DNA of 64,000 nt, taken from the NCBI RefSeq assembly GCF_003597395.2, contig NC_133773.1:124953637-125017636 (forward strand), read 5' to 3'. Each line of letters begins with the position of its first letter. Within the stretch, counting starts at the first letter, position 1. The stretch is from Chelonoidis abingdonii (lineage: Eukaryota > Chordata > Testudines > Testudinidae). The notes beneath the pieces are model-generated. The model saw only the letters and a program-made list of their open reading frames with translations. It was not told where the DNA came from and searched no databases. The translations under genes were made by a program, and so were the position numbers. This document shows, one piece after another, positions 33,010 through 45,864 of the stretch.

Positions 33010-33310
33010 GAAAGATAAATAGATTTTAAGGCCAGAAGAAACCATTATTCCTGGGTAAGGTGTTCCGATGGTTCACTGCCCTAACTCTTAAAAATATGTG
33101 CCTTATTTCTAGTTTGATTTTGTCCGACTTCAGCTTCCAGGCATAGATTTTGTTTATCCCCTTCCTGCTAGATTTAAGAGCCCTTACCTTCAGAAATCTC
33201 CCTGTGTAGGTACTTAGAGTTCAATCAAGTCACCTCTTAACCTTTTCTTGGATAAACTAAATAGATTGAGCTGCTTGATTCTCTCACCATAAGGTACTGT
33301 GATGCAGTAT
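33010..33310 (-). mobile_element. CR1/L3-type LINE C-terminal fragment, antisense
   Basis: The minus strand reads GERIKQLNLF-, SLSKKRLRGDLIE- and YKYLHREISEG-like text with frame changes (33160-33290), the C-terminal end of a CR1/L3 reverse-transcriptase protein. It continues into antisense of the region caatggttcactgccctaac. Broken by stops. Confidence 0.7.
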
Positions 33311-33314
33311 ATTT

Positions 33315-33690
33315 TTTACAAAAGGAAATATGAGTGAATTATGGTACATGAGCTTGTTAGATTTATAGACAGGAAATCAGCCGTCAGAATCACAGTTAGA
33401 ACTAGAAGCCAGTCTAACTCAAGCCGATGATCCCATCACAGGGCTCTTGTGGAACAGTTCACCAGCTGCCCAAACACTTCTGTGATTGAGTCCAAAATAT
33501 GACAAAATCCTCCCAATGGAGTTATTAAGCTGATGTCAAATACATTTTAGTCAGTGTACAGAAATATCTCTAAAATTAGATGAGAAGCCTGAGGTGCATG
33601 CATGAGGATGCATGGCAGTTCATTTTAGCGTCACAGATAAAACATATGCAGAAGAAAGGTGCGCCACACTGGCCATCTTGGAGATCATGG
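33315..33690. other. No gene seen
   Basis: Nothing recognised in this stretch. Confidence 0.35.
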
Positions 33691-33699
33691 GATCCTACA

Positions 33700-33822
33700 A
33701 TGGGGGTGCTGTGAGCCATTGAACCAAACCATAAACCTTGTATATCATGGAACCCACTTTAAATCAGGGGGTGCTGTACCTCTTACCCACTCCAGCATTC
33801 CCAGTTCCAGCACCTGTGAAGC
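33700..33822. mobile_element. Second copy of the 127-bp-type MITE
   Basis: Shares with 26037-26163 the start gggggtgct, the middle attgaaccaaaccataaacc ttgtatatcatgga, and the end gttccagcacct. It contains extra bases before the right end (cttacccactccagcattcc). No clear target duplication, so it is older or rearranged. Confidence 0.7.
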
Positions 33823-33829
33823 TGACTTG

Positions 33830-34585
33830 ATATTGCTGCATTCTCAGTGACTTGGTTAGCTACATGAAGAAATTTTGTGATGACTAAAAATATACAAAAT
33901 TTTTCTTTGAAAGATTTCCGCTGCACTATCTATGTCCACTTGTGGGATGACATTTTTAAGGTGAAATTGAAAATATCTCCTGTTGTTCAAAATGCTCTTG
34001 ACTTGACTATACGTTGCAGTGAGCTGTTAAAGGGCCTAATCCAGCTTCCATTGAAATCAACAGAAGGAGGCTTGTAAGTGAGCAGGAGCTCATAAAACTG
34101 TTGTTCTGCTGAGCTGTGTGCATTTGGGCCCTGATTCAGCGAAGAGGTCAGGCACGTACTTAAGTCCTTCTCTGTTCAGGTCAGCACTTACGCATGTGTT
34201 ACACTCATTCTCAAAGTTAAAGTCCTGCTTAAGTGATATCATGAAACGGAGTCTCTCAAAGGTGTTAAAAATCGTACCAAATGTAAAGAAAAGCTGATAG
34301 TTTTCTCTCCTGGAAAGAGTAAGCATATAGCTTGCTAACAAATATATTCATTTGCTGATTGAAAAATGGCTTCTTTTTTATCAAAATGAAAACTTGCTAT
34401 GAAAAATGGTCATTTCTTCCAAAATTTTCCAGTTTTTCAAGAACAAAAAAACCCCAAACCTGATTTTTTTAAAAAAAAAGGTTTTAAGTTTTCAGTTTTT
34501 TCCATCGAAAAAGTCCACAACATTTTCAGGAAATTTTGGAATCTTTTACAGAAAATACTTACCATTTTCCAACTAGCTCAGCTTC
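33830..34585. other. No gene seen
   Basis: Contains A-rich and T-rich runs around 34445-34500, and a weak cassette at 34125-34200 (gggccctgattcagcgaaga). Confidence 0.4.
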
Positions 34586-34589
34586 TTGT

Positions 34590-34680
34590 TATTGTCTGGA
34601 TAGTGTCTGGCATGATGGGGTCCTGATCTTTGATTGGGTTACTAGGCCATGCTGTAATAGAAATACTAAATAATAACAAC
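34590..34680 (+). repeat. L2-type tail fragment, sense
   Basis: Reads tagtgtctggcatgatgggg tcctgatctttgattgggtt actaggccatgctgtaatag aaatactaaataataa. This is the L2-like 3' tail in sense orientation, ending in its typical TAATAA-rich terminus. A shorter antisense piece may lie at 34825-34870. Confidence 0.6.
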
Positions 34681-34684
34681 TCTA

Positions 34685-35950
34685 CTTCATGTATCTTTGT
34701 GTTTGGCTTAAAATTACATATTTATCCATTTTTTACTACTATTTTAATTGTTAGCTTGGAAACCTAAGTCCATAGACGCGTTCCTACATATCCTGTTAGT
34801 GCTAAACAATATATATGTGATGTTAGAATTTGGCTGTATTACAGCTTAGAAAGCCCTAGTCAATATTCATCATAATTGCAGCTAAATATGCCAGCTCATT
34901 CTCATTTTGGGGGGATATATATGACATTTTAAAATAATAATTGCACAGGACATTTGAGTCCCTGACTCCCTGTGGGGGAATGTAATGCATCTGTTGTAAT
35001 ATTTATACATTAATTTTGCACCCTCTTCATGGAGAATCTTTGTTATGGCTCTGTCAGCGTATTGTAACTGAAACTGAAAGTAGTAATGTCAGAATCAAGT
35101 CAAGTGTAACAGGCTGCCACAATTCAGGCACAGGAATTGGGAAATGGTTTCAGAGAAGCTTCTCTCATTAAGTTTTTCTGTATGTAGTAAAATATGTTTT
35201 TATATAATAAAGCCTGTAAAACACCAGCACTCTCAATAGCACTGTAGGTTGTTTCCAGAAGCTACTGACACTCTATTCGCTAAGCCCTTCCCTTTAAACT
35301 CAGTAAAGTCTGCTGGCAGGGAAAGGTTTTCCTATGGAAGCACCTCATTGGCCTCATTCAAAGTGTGAACGCAACTATATTATCATGATGTGGTCATAGA
35401 GATATTAAGACAATTATTATTTCTGGAATTTGCAGGCACTTGTGAGAAAAAGTACAACTTCAATGTTAAAATATGATCAGTCAAAATATCATTTCACTAG
35501 AGTCTTGTTCTGTAAGAGTCATTACTCTTTATGGTTGTTCTACACAGTGGGGATGGATTTTTGTAACAGTGCGATTGTATCGTTCTCTTAAATTTGCAGT
35601 TTGCTTGGAAATTGGAACGTTCTTGCAGGCTTCTGTGTTCATTTATAGGACAGACTCTTGTAGTTAAGGTTTCAGGGGTGAAATCCTCGCTCTGTTGAAG
35701 TCAGCGGGAGTTTTGCCATTGACTTCAATGGGGGCAGGATTTTACCTTTGGCCTCTTTTTGGAAAGGAGCAGATGTACGGGGAGATGTCAGCAAACCAGT
35801 AAAGTGCCTGAACCCACTATTGCTTATTGCTAAAAGCAGCCAGGTCAGCAGGCTTAGCTTGCCCAAGGAAGGAGGGGAGGAGGTTTGGGGTGCCACAGGA
35901 AGGGCAGCTTGACCCCGTGTCCTTCCTGATAAGAATTGTGTTGAAGTTGT
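34685..35950. other. No gene seen; one cassette
   Basis: A hairpin-type cassette at 35675-35750 reads aaatcctcgctctgttgaag tcagcgggagttttgccatt gacttcaatgggggcaggat. The rest is unique-looking. Confidence 0.45.
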
Positions 35951-35989
35951 TGATACATGCATTTTAGAAGAGCAGGATGTGCCTTCAGA

Positions 35990-36530
35990 AATGTGTCTAA
36001 CAGGGTCTCAAGGCTGCAAACTCCGGGAAAAAATGACACCTGGTTAATCAATAATCAAAAGAAAAGCACCTGCTTGACCACTGAAACTGCTTGCTTAACA
36101 AGTTTTCTTTAAGGGACATGTCATTGTGTTACTAATGTATAAAATAAGGGGGGAAAGTTTTGAGGCAGTGGAACTCTTTGGGACTGAACTCTCTCTCTGG
36201 GTGCATCTTGTGTTCCCCACCAGCAGATGGACTGCTGCTGTGCCAGTCAAGAGCCACACTCCGCTGTGGTAATTATCGAGTCTTGGGGGTGTTTTACTAA
36301 CCTGTTTCAGAGGTGTGTAAGTTCTTGAGACTAAGTAAAGTTTAGCTTTAAGCGAAAGCACACTTCTGTTGTCCTGTTTGTGCCAGCCATCTATCAGTCG
36401 GACAGCTGTGTCTCCCCTGATTTATTTCCTGATACCACCTCACCCAGAGTAAAAGTTACCAAGAGCTTTGGGTTGAAAGAACCCTGGGTAACACAGAGTG
36501 AGCCAGACCTTACCAAAGTTGGGAAATGGG
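35990..36530 (+). mobile_element. Candidate solo LTR
   Basis: Shows LTR-like order: a TATA-like box gtataaaataag at about 36138, an R/U5-type segment rich in ctctct (36180-36205), and a polyadenylation-like agtaaa at about 36335 followed by a GT-rich stretch. The start tgtctaacaggg and a CA end are plausible but no target duplication was found. No internal coding region is adjacent. A host promoter-like segment cannot be excluded. Confidence 0.4.
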
Positions 36531-36534
36531 CTTG

Positions 36535-37715
36535 TCTGACTGACAGTCATATTAAAAGCCTAAGTATGGTTGGTTACAGATTTTCAATTAAATACTGTGG
36601 GCCAAATTTTTACTTGTAATTCTGGGCACCCTCCTTTAGTTGCCCGATGCATATTTTTCAGATGCCCAAAAACACTTAACTTGCATGTACAAATCAGGAA
36701 GTCAGTGATATCTTTGGATTGCATGGGCAAATACTGTCTGCTCACAGAAACTTAGTTTGTGAGTGCCTTAAAACATAGTGTCAGGCAAGAGTTAAAATTT
36801 AGCTAACAGCTAAGACAGAAATGCAGATCAAGCAGGAATACTTCGGTTAGCCCAAGGGCACTGACAACTGTAAACATGTGATAAACTTATATGGTCAAAT
36901 GCCCGCCCAGTAACTCAGTTCTTAAAACAGAAAAAATCCTCTCTTCATGGCCCACCGGATATCTGTAAGCACTCATCCCTACCCTCACCCCGTCCCCGCC
37001 TCTTTCCCCATAAGGTAGCCATAGATACTTGATGCAATCAGGATGACCTCTATATGTACATACTGTTCCTATTTTTACCTTTGTTCAGAGTTCTCCCTTG
37101 ACTTGTAACAATGTCTGTCTCTGTATCTACAAATAAATGCAAATGAATTGATAAGAGAATGTATATAACTGACCATGGCAGCACCATATTTTCGAAGCTT
37201 TTTTTTTTTAAGATTTTATCTGTCTGCCAGTACCGTGAATAAACCCCCATCAGTATTATCTGTGCCTGCCTGATTCTTGGGGAAAAGAATCTTTTTGCCT
37301 AACAATAGACTCCTAAAGTAAGCTGCCCAGAAACAGAGACTTCTAAATTACAGCCCGAAGCTGCTTTCAGCCAAATCTATATATTGCTGTAGGATCATAT
37401 TTGAATCCCCTGTGCAAGACTGCAGTTAATCTCAGGGATTTATATTTGAATCCTCATAAAATAATTTATTTCTTACATGGGAAGCTAAGGAAGACCTAAC
37501 TCTTTATAATTCGGTCTTTAACAGGCACACGATTTTTGAATGTCAAGCTTTTTATGTCAGCAGTTTAATTGCCTGGATATGTAGATGTAATCTCATTTTG
37601 ATGCAGCCTACTGCTGTCAGACCTCCAAAAAGAGAACCTTTCCTAACCAAAAATCCAGATGGTCTATGGAAAGAAATTGTGCTGCCCCTATCTTGACTTA
37701 CAGTGGTTTATATAG
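36535..37715. other. No gene seen; old hairpin-type text
   Basis: At 36595-36690 text such as gggccaaatttttacttgta belongs to old degenerate repeats. A T run lies at about 37201-37210. No open frame is convincing. Confidence 0.4.
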
Positions 37716-37726
37716 AACTAGTAGGG

Positions 37727-37925
37727 CAGGGGTAGTCAATCAGCAGCCCTTTTCAGCAGACCACGGGAAGCACACTGGGATTTGGGGCTTCAGCCATTTT
37801 ATCTCCCGTTTACTTTAAAGGAATATGCAGGTGCTCAGTCCCTCTGAAAATTAGCCCCCTAATTTGTATTTAGCAGCCTAAGTGGGGATTTTGGAGCCTA
37901 ACTTTAGCTACCCAGGTGTTTTTTT
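37727..37925. repeat. hAT-like end fragment and hairpin-type text
   Basis: At 37727 gcaggggtagtcaatcagca resembles a hAT terminus of the caggggtaggcaa type, but no right end is seen. At 37835-37915 ctctgaaaattagcccccta and cctaagtggggattttggag resemble the degenerate palindromic repeats of sauropsids. Confidence 0.4.
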
Positions 37926-37929
37926 GTTT

Positions 37930-39430
37930 TTGTTTTTTAATTTTGGCTTGTATAACAAGCTCATCTTTTCCAAGTGAGGTCAGAGCAGGGTGAATTATCA
38001 ATGTTTTCTGGACCTGAGGTAGAAGCATGGGCTGTGGTTGGTCTTAGATATCTATGCTTTATTTTTGTCCTTTGCAAAATGTAAAATACCTATTGCACCT
38101 TAAGAAGTAAATGGAGACTTCTTTCTTAGAGATTCTGGTGTCTCTGTGGGGAAGCAAGCAGCATGGATGTATTGCATAAATAATGCTAAATAGAAAACAT
38201 ATAGTGCTGCATGCTAACTCAATGGGGACCGACCACCACCTAACGCTTTCAAGATTCTGTCAGTATAGTGACAGGAAAACATGTTCATAGTTAATTCTTT
38301 TACAAATTACCCAGATAAATGAAGTTGCAGACACTCAGCCTGGATTTTTTTTCTTTTTTTATGAGGGGAAAACATAATTATTAATTTTGAAATGCTAATA
38401 TGATTTGAATGAAATGTATTATCTTTGCATTAAGCAGTGGATACCACATTTTGCAGTGAATCCCTGTGAGAAATTAGGATTCAGTACACAGTGCTGACAC
38501 AAATATCTCACAAGAGATGCAAATGGCAGTATTTGAAATTGCATTTGTGCATCTATAATTTCAGCAACCTGTAAAATGAAGGGTGAAAAAAAAAAACAGA
38601 AAAATGGTCAGATCCTCAGATGGTGCAAATTGTTGTTATTAACGCTGTTGAAGTCAATAGCACTGTGATGTTTTATATCAGCTGACACTCTGGTCCAGAT
38701 GGTTTTCATTTGTGCACATACATTTCATTTTTTGCTGCTTCCCTTTTCTGGTGCAGAAGTTGCTCACAGACTCAGAAAACTGATTGACTCAGAAATGTAG
38801 CACATTCTACTTGGAGTATAATTTTGCTTTGTTCTGTGTTAGTATAGAGACTCTGAGCATAAGACACCTGCAGACTGTTCTGAATGTAGAATACTTTCTA
38901 TAAAACTATCTTCATCAAGACTTACAATTGTCATCTTTTTTTTAAAAAAATCAACATTTGTCAACAGGTATCACCAGTGGCTTTTGTTACTGCTGTGCAA
39001 TTAGGTTGTGTTTACACAGACTGAAAAACAACTTCAAATTCATTTATCAATTTCTTTCTCTGTGTTCCCACTGATATAGACTGTAATTATGGTCTAAATT
39101 GTCATTTATTGAAAATATTAATGTGTGAATATGCAAACACAACCCAGATGTTTTTGGGGTTACTACATAGCCATTTAACTTTGGATTCAAATATTAAATT
39201 GTAGTTCTGTCATATTTTTTTCTTCTCTTTCTTCTCACATAAGCTAGAAACCTCTACCTCTGATGGCAAAGAAGGATCCTGAAAAGATTACAATTGATAA
39301 AATTAATTCTGTTGACACAGTATGTTTGTTTTTCTGTTAGCCATTTGCCTTAGTATCGTACAACATTTTACTTTTAAAAATTAGCACTGTACAAAATCAA
39401 TGTGGCACATATGAAATGAATTATAAACTG
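37930..39430. other. No gene seen; one cassette
   Basis: A cassette of the CATTGACTTCAATGG type lies at about 38608-38705 (agatcctcagatggtgcaaa ... ttgaagtcaatagcac). The rest is AT-rich with T-runs near 37920 and 38935. Confidence 0.4.
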
Positions 39431-39439
39431 ACTAGCAGA

Positions 39440-39640
39440 TTTTAAGATCATGAAGGTTAATAGAATTATGAATAAGTAGTAGATGTTTGTAGTAGAGTCA
39501 CAAAGGGACTGGATATTATTCATTGTTTTTATCAACAATCAAGAAGAAAATGTAAAATCATGGATGATAAAGTTTGCAGGTGACAGTTTTAATAATCATC
39601 AAGTTGAGTCAATTAGGACTGACGAATAATGTATTTAGTA
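39440..39640 (+). mobile_element. CR1-type LINE reverse-transcriptase fragment
   Basis: At 39521-39583 the plus strand reads FINNQEENVKSWMIKFAGDSF. This aligns with the CR1 segment FI.DL...I.S...KFADDTKL around catalytic motif C. The catalytic ADD is changed to AGD. About 200 bp is recognisable. Confidence 0.65.
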
Positions 39641-39644
39641 AAAC

Positions 39645-40885
39645 AGATTTATTTTTGACTTATTGATAAGAAAATTAGTGTAAATTTAGATGGCGCTTGA
39701 GCAAAAATTCTGTCAATCATGATGTGTTTTATAGCAACCATTCTGACTTTAAGAAGTGGGCATTAGTGTGCTTTTCCTATGTTTCATCGTGAATACTGAT
39801 AGGCAGTAGAGTAGGCCAGAATGGCTGTAAAACTACCAGCTATCTTTGAGCAGTGCTCAGTGCGTTGTGGCTGTGAATGCTCACTAGAGATACACAGTAG
39901 GTGTAATACTTCCATAAGTGCAGGTCAAGTGTACACTCTCTCTTCTTTTCCTCTCTCGTTTTCCTCACCCTCACCCATAGCTCCACCATTCCATCATTTT
40001 TAGGAAGTACAAAACTGGCTCCTGATGCCCAAGACTGGGATTGTGCCTGACACAGGCACTTGCTCTCTACTTTGCCCTTTGCACACCTATACAGGGCTCG
40101 GCATAACTATGTTCATGTTTGTTACAACATGCCATTTTGCTTGCCCTTGATACAGTATTCAGCTGCCTTAACATGTGCCTTTCTAACTCCTACTCTAAAT
40201 TAGCTGTACATATCCTCTAAGTGCACTGTTTAAGTCAATAGAATCAAAAATCTGTATACTCAGCCACAAGCTGAAACACACCCTTGTAAGCCATCCTTTT
40301 TTGTAAGCAAAGTGTGTCTGATAATTAAATACAATAACATCCCAATGTTACCCACTGGGAATGTATTGACATACCAGGTCGCAAGCTAGCAAAACAGAGT
40401 ATTACAGAGTCAGAAGTTCAAAACTCTTGGAGAAAAAGAAGTGTTATGTTGATTTAAAGCTATACATGGGGGTAGGGAATTCAGCACTGCTCAGAGAGAT
40501 TTTCTCCTTTGTTGGTAGCTTTGCAGGCAGTGAAATTAATGAAAACTGTGTTAGGAGACAGCGTTATCTTATTTAATGTCTGTGCAGATTGCTTTGAACC
40601 TTTGACTCCTCCATTCTTTAAAACTGCAAAATGTCTATTTATTTGGAACACTCCTAAAATTATTCTGATTTTGCTGTGCCGAGTTCAAATGGATAAACTA
40701 TATTTCTGTAAATGTCGGGTTTACATAGTTTTGCATGGAACTATGTTCTTTTACTGAATTCAGTAAAAGTAATTGTAACAATGTATATATGATAAGCATT
40801 AAAGAATTATTTTTCAGATGAAATTTAGCACTTCAAAGATATAAAATCTTTTAAATGCAGAACAATTACTATAATCTCACATACT
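39645..40885. other. No gene seen
   Basis: AT-rich unique-looking sequence with short unsupported frames. Confidence 0.4.
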
Positions 40886-40892
40886 AGGCATT

Positions 40893-41025
40893 TATCAGAG
40901 GGGTAGCTGTGTTAGTCTGGACCTGTAAAAGCAGCAAAGAGTCCTGTGGCACCTTATAGACTAAGAGACGTATTGGAGCATGAGCTTTCATGGGTGAATA
41001 CCCACTTCGTCGGATGCATTGTGAT
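40893..41025 (-). repeat. Penelope-like terminal repeat fragment
   Basis: Contains ggggtagctgtgttagtctg, agagtcctgtggcaccttat agactaagaga and gagctttcatgggtgaatac ccacttcgtcggatgcat. I recognise this as a terminal piece of a widespread reptilian repeat that I place with Penelope-like elements because of its similarity in plan to the repeat at 4671-5140. The class assignment is less certain than the identity as a dispersed repeat. Confidence 0.6.
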
Positions 41026-41029
41026 TTTT

Positions 41030-43065
41030 GTATCTTTTTCTCTGTTAAAGCTCTAAACACCCATAGTGGTCAAATTCTTTGCCATAAATTATAATTGTGC
41101 TTGTTTTTATTTTGCTCTTCAGTTAACTCAGTTGCTTATAATATGATGCAGTCCTAAAATCTAACCAAGAATTCAAATTTACATTAGGTCTGATTTCTGG
41201 AATGACTGGTTTAAATGGCAGTAAAATATGTTGTGGTGATTCCCTTTCTGAGTTTGTACTGTACTTATCCACTGACTTCTAAGTTGATTTTCAAAGCTGC
41301 TGAGGAATTTAATAGGTCACATGTCTGGCTAAGCTGATACTAGGTTGGTTGTTCTGAGGTGCTTGTAGTCTGAATAGAATACTGTAAATGGAAGAATGGA
41401 TGACATGTATGACATTATGCTTAGCATCAATGATGAAAAATTAATAGACAAGCATGCTATTTGTGTATAGCTGACATCTTTTCACATGTATTCAACAATG
41501 TAGTACTGGCACAGTGGATCCAGGGGTTGGCAGTAATCAGCACTCTCAGAATTGTTGCTGAAACTTCTGCCATATAAGGACAGCCCTTTTCAGCCCCTTT
41601 AGTGCACAGTCCTGGCTGTTTTCCCATGAGACTAGTTTTAGAGCTAGAAAAGCAGATGGGACATACTGGAAAACAGACAGACGTGTTGTGAAACATTTGT
41701 GATTTATCATTGGACCTCTGGCTTACATAGCTATCTGACAAGAACTTGAAACTGTTCTGATTTTTTGGATATTGCTTTATAAATCTTTAAAAAGCCTTTT
41801 CTAAGAACATCTGACAGGCACATGGATCTGACAAGTAATAAAATGACTGCAAGTTTGTCGCAGCCATGAGTTTAAAAAATTTCTGGTAACACCAGAGCAA
41901 AGGCAACCAATCCACATAACTCATATCAAGACAATCAAATGTTATTTTTTAAAAATTCAGCACAGTATTTTCAAACCTGCTTTTTTGGTATTTTTCTCAC
42001 CTGCAGAAAACCATGATGCAAAGTATCATAAAATGATTGGACACACCATATTAAAATATCTTATGGGAAAGTTCTATAGAACAGAAAATTGATTACATAA
42101 ATAATCCTAACAAAATTATTTGATAAACATATGAAACTTAATAGAGAATGATATCTTCCCAATTTTTAAACTACCTATGGATATAGTATTATTTAGGCTA
42201 CCCTGCTGTAGTACATGCAATCTTCCTTTTCCTTGGGGGGTAGGAGGCACACATTCATCCCTGGTGAAATTCCCCTAAAGCTAATAGACTCACACCAGGG
42301 AAGAATGTTGAACCACATCCAAATTCAGTTGTCAGTTGTACCTGTGCAATTCAGGAATTTACCTAGGTGGAATAGACTTTTGGATCTGACTCACTATGCT
42401 TTACATTAGATAAAAAAATCTGACCTTCTCTACCCAGAAATCCCCAAGAGCCATTTAAAAACTCTGAGAAGGACTGTGTAGATGAACAGTCACCTTCTTG
42501 TGCTGATACTTCAGAGACAGTGCTGCCTGCCTGACAGCGTACAGTAAACCAAAGTGGCCACATGACCTACATGGGACTGAAAAATAGCTTCCAAAGAGAA
42601 AGAATAGTCTCAAAGTCACAAAACAATCTCTTTATTTCAACATTTTCTTGTAATAATCTAGGACCTGATCCTGTTGTCCTTACTCTGACATCTCTCCCAT
42701 TGAGGTAAGGACTTCAGGAAAGGCACTGCAACTTATTGCGTTTGAGTGATAAATGTTTTCCACACAGACACAAAATCACAGAACAGCTGTGCAAGGAACA
42801 GAATAAGTATTCACCAAAAAGATGTATATAGCTTTACTGAGGCAACTGAAGGCCTCTGAAAATTTGACACTCTAAATCATATTAACTTACACACACTCAT
42901 CAGCCTAAAATGATCACGAAAATCCCCAAATATCCAGTGGCTACATTTGCTGCTCTGGAGATGACTATAAAAATAAAAGTACAAGCAAAACTGTGAATGA
43001 AATTCATTTGACAGTAAACTGGTGCCCTCCCATCCCCTCAAACAGCCAGACCTCTTGTGAAGGTG
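41030..43065. other. No gene seen in 2 kb
   Basis: AT-rich, with stop codons in all frames. A weak cassette lies at 42660-42710 (ggacctgatcctgttgtcct). Nothing else recognised. Confidence 0.4.
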
Positions 43066-43072
43066 CACAGAC

Positions 43073-43275
43073 CAAGTGTTGTCTAATGGTTGGAATAGAA
43101 TTGGTAGTTAGGACCCCTGGGATCTATTTCCCAGCTCTTCCACTGAGTTTGACATTGGGCCTCAGGATGGTCTCCTGAGAAGTGGGGATCATAACACTTG
43201 CCAGTATTGTGAGGATTAATTTGTTAAAGTTTATAAAAACCTTTGAGATCTTTAGATAAAGGGGACTGTTTAAAT
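43073..43275 (+). mobile_element. MIR/CORE-type SINE
   Basis: A tRNA-like head (tctaatggttggaatagaat), the segment ggacccctgggatctatttc ccagctcttccactgag, and the body agtggggatcataacacttg ... tattgtgaggattaattt give the order of a MIR-like SINE, with 3' text tttgagatctttagataaa. Confidence 0.75.
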
Positions 43276-43279
43276 GCAA

Positions 43280-43715
43280 ACTGTGTTTGTTGTTATTTGC
43301 AGCAATGTTACAATTGTGTTGGGTTTGAGATTTTTAGCACCTCCTGCATAACATAAGCCACAGAATGTCACCTAGGAATTCCTGCATCAATCACATGCCT
43401 TCACTTGCTTATTTACATTATTTTTCTACTATGGACACATTCTTTAATTTTTTATGGAGAGAATTTTAAAAAATTGAAATTCCAGCAATGATTGTTTACA
43501 ATTGTTTATTAACATAATAAAATGATGTACCATTTTAGCTCTGACCAAACTCTTTAGCAGTTTAAATGTTTCAGCAGCAGCACATAATACTTTTTGAACA
43601 AAGAATAAAGATGCAGAAAGACATGAAGAAAAATTATGTATTAAAAATACATAGAATTAATATTTAAAACACGGAATTTAAGTCTAGCATACATACTAAT
43701 AAAATACTACTAATT
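43280..43715. other. No gene seen
   Basis: AT-rich, unique-looking. Confidence 0.4.
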
Positions 43716-43719
43716 TACC

Positions 43720-43850
43720 CTTATATAGTGTTTTGGATCCTTGGATCCCTGGGTGCCATTTAAGTACCAGTGAGTTATAACTCACTAATCCAGCTGATAT
43801 GGGTTAAATATTATTATCCCAATTTTGAAGCTGAGGAAAAATGACAAAGG
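43720..43850 (-). mobile_element. MIR/CORE-type SINE fragment, antisense
   Basis: Contains ttacccttatatagtgtttt ggatccttggatccct and then attattatcccaattttgaa gctgaggaaaaatgac, the antisense of a MIR-type 3' half. It runs into a hairpin-type cassette at 43855. Confidence 0.6.
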
Positions 43851-43854
43851 TTAA

Positions 43855-44045
43855 GGACCTGATACAGATTTCCCTTACACCATGTAAAACCTGTTTAACA
43901 CCAGTGGAACAGCACCACTGTAAATCTGTCATCTGCAGCTCAACTGGAGTTACACAAGTGTACATTAGAATGAAATCCCGGTCATTGAAATCAATGATAA
44001 AACACTTATTGATTACACTTGGGTCAGGATTTCACTCTTGGTATA
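43855..44045. repeat. Compound hairpin-type cassette
   Basis: Runs from aggacctgatacagatttcc through ccactgtaaatctgtcatct, agtgtacattagaatgaaat and gtcattgaaatcaatgataa, to gggtcaggatttcactc. The flanks are partly inverted. It may be two cassettes in tandem. Confidence 0.5.
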
Positions 44046-44099
44046 AGAGAGATCAAGATCAAGACCCAAATGGCCAATGCCACATAGCAAATCTGTGAC

Positions 44100-45850
44100 A
44101 GAGCTGAAACTAGTAGCCAGTTTCCTAATTCCCAGTCCTGTGCTTTAGCCACAAAACAATCTTTACCCTCCCTTTATTTACCTAATCTCAGCAGGGCAAC
44201 TTTTAGACATTGTTTTAGGGATGAATTCTTCTTAATCTTCTGCTACAGCTCAGTCAAGTAATAAAAGATTATATTAAAAGATCTCTCCCCGCTATTTGGT
44301 TATAAAGTACAAGTTTTTCAAACCTGTATACCTAAAGTTATGCTCCTAAATAAGTTGCAGATTTCTAAAATGCTGAGGGTTTTTTTTATTTTGTTTGTCT
44401 AGTCCAATATAACTTTCTCTTCTTCCACACAATCCCCATGCTCCAGTTGTCAGTGTTTTGTCATTACATATATGATACATAGGTTCTTAATACACTCTTA
44501 GGTCCATCTTCATGCATCTATCTATCTTACAGTTTTCTATAAGGCCCATCAAAGAGATTATAAATAGCTAAAATAGGCAAATCTCATTTGCAAATCTGTT
44601 TTATCTATGATCCCTAGCAAACGTGTTTTAATACCAGTTGTTTCTGATCTGCTGTATATTTCATTAAAGTAACAGTGAAAATTTTCTCCAAGAACATTTC
44701 ATAATGTGTGAAAGAGAGAATCTGCCTTTCCTTTTCATTTGAGGCAGCTGAATCTATATTTTTCAATAGCGTCTCATAGCAATTCTTAGGCTCTCACAAT
44801 CTTTACAAAGTCAGTAGAATTGTTTTCTTTACTCTAAGTACACCTGTTCACGCGCTCCCTGTTCTGTCTGGGTTTGACTTTTTTTTCTTCATTGGAAGGA
44901 AGAGGTGAGATGAATTGGCAGAAATTTCCAACTGCATCCATCGTGTGACACATTTAGGAACCAGAATCCTCAGCTGATGTAGCTCCAGTTGGCTCTAGCC
45001 AATAAAAATGGAATAAATATATTCAACAAGCTTATCTCTGTCACCATTACTGTATTAATGTAGTACAAGATTAGTATTTGTGTAATCCAATATCAGTAGA
45101 CAGTATCACCTCCAAAGAGGAGTCATGTAGTTTTATGAACTGTGCCAGAGAACAGTATGTACTTTGTGATCAATTTGTCTGGAATTACCAGCTGCACTTG
45201 CTATGCTAACTCATTAAAACTAGAGTTTAACCTTTTCTAATTGGGTTGTAACTGTACAGAATGAGTTCTACTCCATTCCTGTCATTCCACTGAATGCTGA
45301 ATCTTAAAGGCACAGTGCTCTTGCATTATATCCCATCACTAGGCAACAGTAAATTGACAACTCATGGAGAAAGGAAGAAAACCCGATGTCTCGCAGTTAT
45401 GGAAGTGTGATAATATCATGTCTGAGAAATGGGAGTGAGAAATAAATCCCAGGACCAGTGATGCTCCCTGTGGTATCAAAACCATAAATGAATCCAAGGA
45501 AGCTGTCATGTTGTCAGGATAAAGCCTTTTCTTGTAGCCATTTTGTAAGATCTGAGGCCTTTGTCTGTGTCCGTATTAGGAGAGCTGCAGCCATGAGCTA
45601 AGAAGCAGAAAGTTACATCCTCACTTACCATCTAAATTACATTTAAACAATGTAATATCGGGCTGTTCAGAAGGTGATCCTGTCCTAATAACACCCACCA
45701 TCACCAGATAAAGAAACAGGTCTTAAGATGGTTAAAGAAAATGTAGTTTGATAGCGTTCTGTCTGGCAAGAAAACATGTATCAACAGCTGTGGCTGTGAA
45801 ATCCTCATTCCTTTATTGTTTGGTCTTTATGGCCCATATTTCTCTATTGT
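44100..45850. other. No gene seen in 1.7 kb
   Basis: AT-rich, no element recognised. Confidence 0.4.
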
Positions 45851-45864
45851 TTGTCTGTATGATC